NCBI GenBank assembly: GCA_035571835.1
Contig: DATNBU010000025.1
Location: forward strand, 1-64,000
From: Candidatus Limnocylindrales bacterium
Lineage (GTDB): Bacteria > Desulfobacterota > Binatia > UBA1149 > CAITLU01
DNA: 64,000 nt
Direction: 5' to 3'
This document shows, one piece after another, positions 61,796 through 64,000 of the stretch. The notes beneath the pieces were generated by a model, which ran no database searches, was not told where the DNA came from, and was given only the letters and a program-made list of their open reading frames with translations. Every line of letters begins with the position of its first letter. The stretch's first letter is position 1. The translations under genes were made by a program, and so were the position numbers.

Positions 61796-62821
61796 GTGGC
61801 AGGTTTCATGAGTCGTCGATCTTCGCGCGCTCTCGAGCTTTTTCCCGCGACCCCGCCGTACAGGAGCGGCCGCCTGCAGGTCTCTGATCTGCACAATCTT
61901 CACTTCGAGGAGTACGGCACGCCTCACGGAAAACCGGTCGTCTTCCTGCACGGAGGTCCGGGCGGCGGCATTCGGCCCGACTACGCGCGCTACTTTCACC
62001 CGAAGAAATGGCGCGTGATTCTTTTCGACCAGCGAGGCTGCGGCAGAAGCCGGCCGCACGCGGAGCTTCGCGAGAACACGACATGGGATCTCGTCGAGGA
62101 CATCGAAAAACTCCGCATCCATCTCGAGATCGAGCGCTGGTGCGTGTTCGGCGGAAGCTGGGGCAGCACGCTCGCACTCGCGTACGCGGAAAAAAATCCA
62201 CAGCGCTGCACGGAGCTGATTCTCCGCGGGATATTCCTGCTCCGGCAGAGCGAGCTTCACTGGTTCTACCAGGAAGGCGCAAGCCACCTCTTTCCGGAGG
62301 AGTGGGAGAAGTACCTCGAGCCGATCCCGGTTCGCGAGCGAGGCAATCTCATTGCCGCCTATTATAAGCGTCTCGTCAGCAGCAACGCTGCGACGCGACG
62401 GAAAGCGGCGCGCGCATGGACTTTGTGGGAGGCTGCGACGAGCAAGCTCATCGTCGACGAGGAGTTCCTCAAGTCCTACCGGCGAGCACGCTTTGCCGAC
62501 GCGTTCGCGCGCATCGAGGCGCACTACTTCATCAACCGCGGCTTTCTTCGCCGCGACGACCAGCTGCTTCGCGATACGAGGAAGATTCGCCACATCCCGG
62601 GCGTCATCGTGCAGGGGCGCTATGACGTCGTCTGCCCGATGCGGTCGGCTTGGGATCTGTCGCGCGCGTGGCCCGCGGCGGAGCTGGTCGTGGTGCCGGA
62701 TGCCGGGCACTCGATGACCGAGGCCGGCATCCGCAGCGCGCTCATCGACGCGACGGAGCGGTTCGGCCAGGCTTCCGTAGGTACAGGCTTTGCGAACGTG
62801 TGCTCAAGAGGAGCGCAATGA
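61796..62821 (+). CDS. pip: proline iminopeptidase (alpha/beta-hydrolase)
   Basis: 341 residues from the GTG at 61796, with an ATG at 61808 as alternative. Alpha/beta-hydrolase of the S33 family: oxyanion motif HGGPGGG (about 52-58), nucleophile elbow G-G-S121-W-G, FDQRGCGRSRPH, candidate acid in GRYDVVCP and His in PDAGHS. The cap domain lies at about 160-250. These cleave N-terminal proline from peptides. The final ~25 residues are a short extension beyond the usual end. Confidence 0.92.
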   Translation: MAGFMSRRSSRALELFPATPPYRSGRLQVSDLHNLHFEEYGTPHGKPVVFLHGGPGGGIRPDYARYFHPKKWRVILFDQRGCGRSRPHAELRENTTWDLVEDIEKLRIHLEIERWCVFGGSWGSTLALAYAEKNPQRCTELILRGIFLLRQSELHWFYQEGASHLFPEEWEKYLEPIPVRERGNLIAAYYKRLVSSNAATRRKAARAWTLWEAATSKLIVDEEFLKSYRRARFADAFARIEAHYFINRGFLRRDDQLLRDTRKIRHIPGVIVQGRYDVVCPMRSAWDLSRAWPAAELVVVPDAGHSMTEAGIRSALIDATERFGQASVGTGFANVCSRGAQ

Positions 62822-62905
62822 AGGTCGCGAGGCCCGGCGACATTCTGTTGCATAGCTAGTTGGCGCATCGGCGTGGCGCGTTCGACCCCTAAAAGAAGCG
62901 AAATA

Positions 62906-62931
62906 GACGTACGTCAAGCTTGACGTACGTC
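62906..62931 (+). promoter_or_regulatory. perfect 26-bp palindrome (operator) overlapping a promoter
   Basis: gacgtacgtcaag followed by its exact reverse complement, centred on AAGCTT. Each half contains ACGTACGT. It overlaps the -35 element (TTGACG, 62920-62925) of the following gene, so a bound dimer or tetramer would block transcription. The regulator is not encoded in the visible part. Confidence 0.75.
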
Positions 62932-62947
62932 AGGATTAATCTAGTAT
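62920..62947 (+). promoter_or_regulatory. sigma-70 promoter of the right-edge ATPase gene
   Basis: TTGACG (62920-62925) and TAGTAT (62942-62947) are 16 bases apart. Transcription would begin around 62954, only about 15 bases before the ATG at 62969, giving a nearly leaderless mRNA. Confidence 0.55.
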
Positions 62948-62968
62948 GCCTCGCGAGGTGTATCTTCA

Positions 62969-64000
62969 ATGGGTGATTTGAAGCCAATGAGGGCAAACCC
63001 GGGGGGTGAGATCGCCCCCGAGTACGCGGTGGGCCGGGGACAATTGGTAAAAAGGCTATGGGAGACGATCCGCAATCAGAGCGTCGTCATGGTGGCGGAA
63101 AGACGCATTGGAAAAACGACAACCGTTAAGAAGATGCGCGCCGAAACCCCGAGCGGAATGCGCCTAATTTATCGGGACGTTGAAGGGATCAGTACACCGC
63201 TCGAATTTGCCGAATCGGTGGCGAGAGATGTTGAAGCCAGTACCGGTCCGACGAGCGCCGCGATGCTTAAAATTCGGCGACTCCTCACTCAGTTGGCCGG
63301 GGCTGAAGTTGGCGGGGTCCTTAAGTTCCCTCCGGAGATTGCGCGGCACTGGAAAACTCTCCTCGAGTCGGCAGTCGGGACGCTTACGGAGGACGCTCCC
63401 ACCACGACCTATGTATTCACATGGGACGAACTACCGCTGATGCTCGACAATGTCCGCCGAACCTCCGGCGAGGAAACGGCGATGGAGATACTCGATTGCC
63501 TCAGGTCGCTACGGCAAGCTCACTCGAACTTGCGCATGATTTTCACCGGGTCCGTCGGATTGCATCACGTCCTCACACGACTTCGGGATGAAGGGCATCT
63601 TAACGATGCGACGAATGACATGCGCACGATGGAAATCACGCCGCTGAGTCCGCAAGACGGATGCGACCTAGCGCGTGCCCTTATACTCGGCGAAGGCTTG
63701 GAGTGCGGTGACTTGGCGTCAAGCGCTAGGGTCGTGAGCGATCAGGCGGACCATATCCCGTTTTATATTCATCACATCGTGGCTCGCATGCGGGACTTGG
63801 GAGACGTTGCCACCGAGGAACTCGCGCTCCGCGTCGTCAGGGAGGCGCTGATGGATGCGCACGATATTTGGCACCTTGAGCACTTCCGCGCGCGGCTCGA
63901 TGAGCGTTACGGGGCCGACAAGCTTCCAGTTGTGTTGGCCATTCTTGACCACGTAGCCGTATGTGAGGAGCCTGTGCCCCTGGCCGTGCTATCTCGGCAC
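62969..64000 (+). CDS. AAA/ATPase_2-like P-loop ATPase (3' partial)
   Basis: 344 residues visible; the frame is open at the right edge. The P-loop is A-E-R-R-I-G-K-T-T-T (about residues 43-52), the R-x-G-K-T form seen in archaeal-type ATPase_2 and STAND-like proteins. The Walker B equivalent is TYVFTWDELPLML, followed by sensor-like MIFTGSVGLHHVL. A helical lid/winged-helix part then begins. Codon use is noticeably less G+C rich than upstream genes, and the promoter is of a different style. Such ATPases occur in mobile or defence loci, but with the C-terminus missing no function can be given. Confidence 0.82.
   Translation, partial: MGDLKPMRANPGGEIAPEYAVGRGQLVKRLWETIRNQSVVMVAERRIGKTTTVKKMRAETPSGMRLIYRDVEGISTPLEFAESVARDVEASTGPTSAAMLKIRRLLTQLAGAEVGGVLKFPPEIARHWKTLLESAVGTLTEDAPTTTYVFTWDELPLMLDNVRRTSGEETAMEILDCLRSLRQAHSNLRMIFTGSVGLHHVLTRLRDEGHLNDATNDMRTMEITPLSPQDGCDLARALILGEGLECGDLASSARVVSDQADHIPFYIHHIVARMRDLGDVATEELALRVVREALMDAHDIWHLEHFRARLDERYGADKLPVVLAILDHVAVCEEPVPLAVLSRH

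Noticed and set aside
62822-62968. Remnant antitoxin gene before the palindrome
   Set aside because: No frame longer than a few codons with a recognisable antitoxin motif is present between the peptidase stop and the promoter.

Overview
This is a high-G+C bacterial chromosome segment carrying about 57 protein genes and one tRNA. Several traits fit a deltaproteobacteria-like soil or aquatic lineage: secreted proteins with Myxococcus-type cysteine-rich repeats (C-D-D-G-N-x-V-x-T-D), Thr-rich TTTTTLP linkers followed by dockerin-like modules, DUF222/HNH nucleases, and many CoA-dependent catabolic genes. Candidatus Binatota is my best guess. This is an inference from gene content; there is no rRNA or ribosomal marker in the window.

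Layout. 1-6.5 kb: secreted beta-helix, cysteine-rich and dockerin-like proteins, with tadA, tRNA-Ser(CGA) and a fatty acid hydroxylase/sterol desaturase whose reading frame runs antisense through the tRNA. 6.6-8.7 kb: a bufferin-type RiPP operon (precursor bufA, MNIO enzyme bufB, partner bufC). 8.9-12 kb: LON-domain protein, HAD phosphatase, OsmC, alpha-methylacyl-CoA racemase. 12-15.8 kb: a 1187-residue secreted cysteine-repeat protein ending at a strong bidirectional terminator. 15.9-26.5 kb: a histidine kinase paired with a PhnD-like binding protein, a DUF7064-like lipocalin protein, GNAT, enoyl-CoA hydratase, DUF222/HNH protein, TPR protein and GluQ-RS. 26.7-34.3 kb: a YhcB/ZapG-like protein, then a cluster that mixes partner-switching signalling (GAF-PP2C phosphatase, STAS protein, RsbW-like kinase) with an ABC transporter (ATPase, permease, and a fused double substrate-binding protein). 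34.5-40.8 kb: secreted hydrolase, secreted Cys-rich protein, DUF1993, enoyl-CoA hydratase, GH16-like protein. 40.9-48 kb: a probable aromatic, steroid or lipid oxidation region (FAD monooxygenase and MarR; P450, AhpD-like protein and nucleotide cyclase; small zinc ribbon, VOC protein, SDR). 48.3-51.3 kb: a visibly AT-richer three-gene operon of exported proteins including a trypsin-like protease. 51.4-62.8 kb: ychF, NTF2-like protein, acyl-CoA dehydrogenase-like protein, enoyl-CoA hydratase, PPi-type phosphofructokinase, an RND efflux pair, an unknown protein and proline iminopeptidase. 62.9-64 kb: a perfect 26-bp palindrome overlapping a promoter, followed by a foreign-looking AAA/ATPase_2 protein cut by the window end.

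Themes. Three enoyl-CoA hydratases, an AMACR, an acyl-CoA dehydrogenase-like flavoprotein, a P450, an FAD hydroxylase and SDR/VOC enzymes point to a heterotroph degrading lipid-like or aromatic compounds. Intergenic spaces carry a dispersed REP-like repeat family built on ggtgtctgWccccgattt. The most unusual units are the ABC transporter/partner-switching cluster, the bufferin operon, the exported-protease operon and the palindrome-controlled ATPase at the right edge. No CRISPR array, rRNA, transposase or integrase was found.
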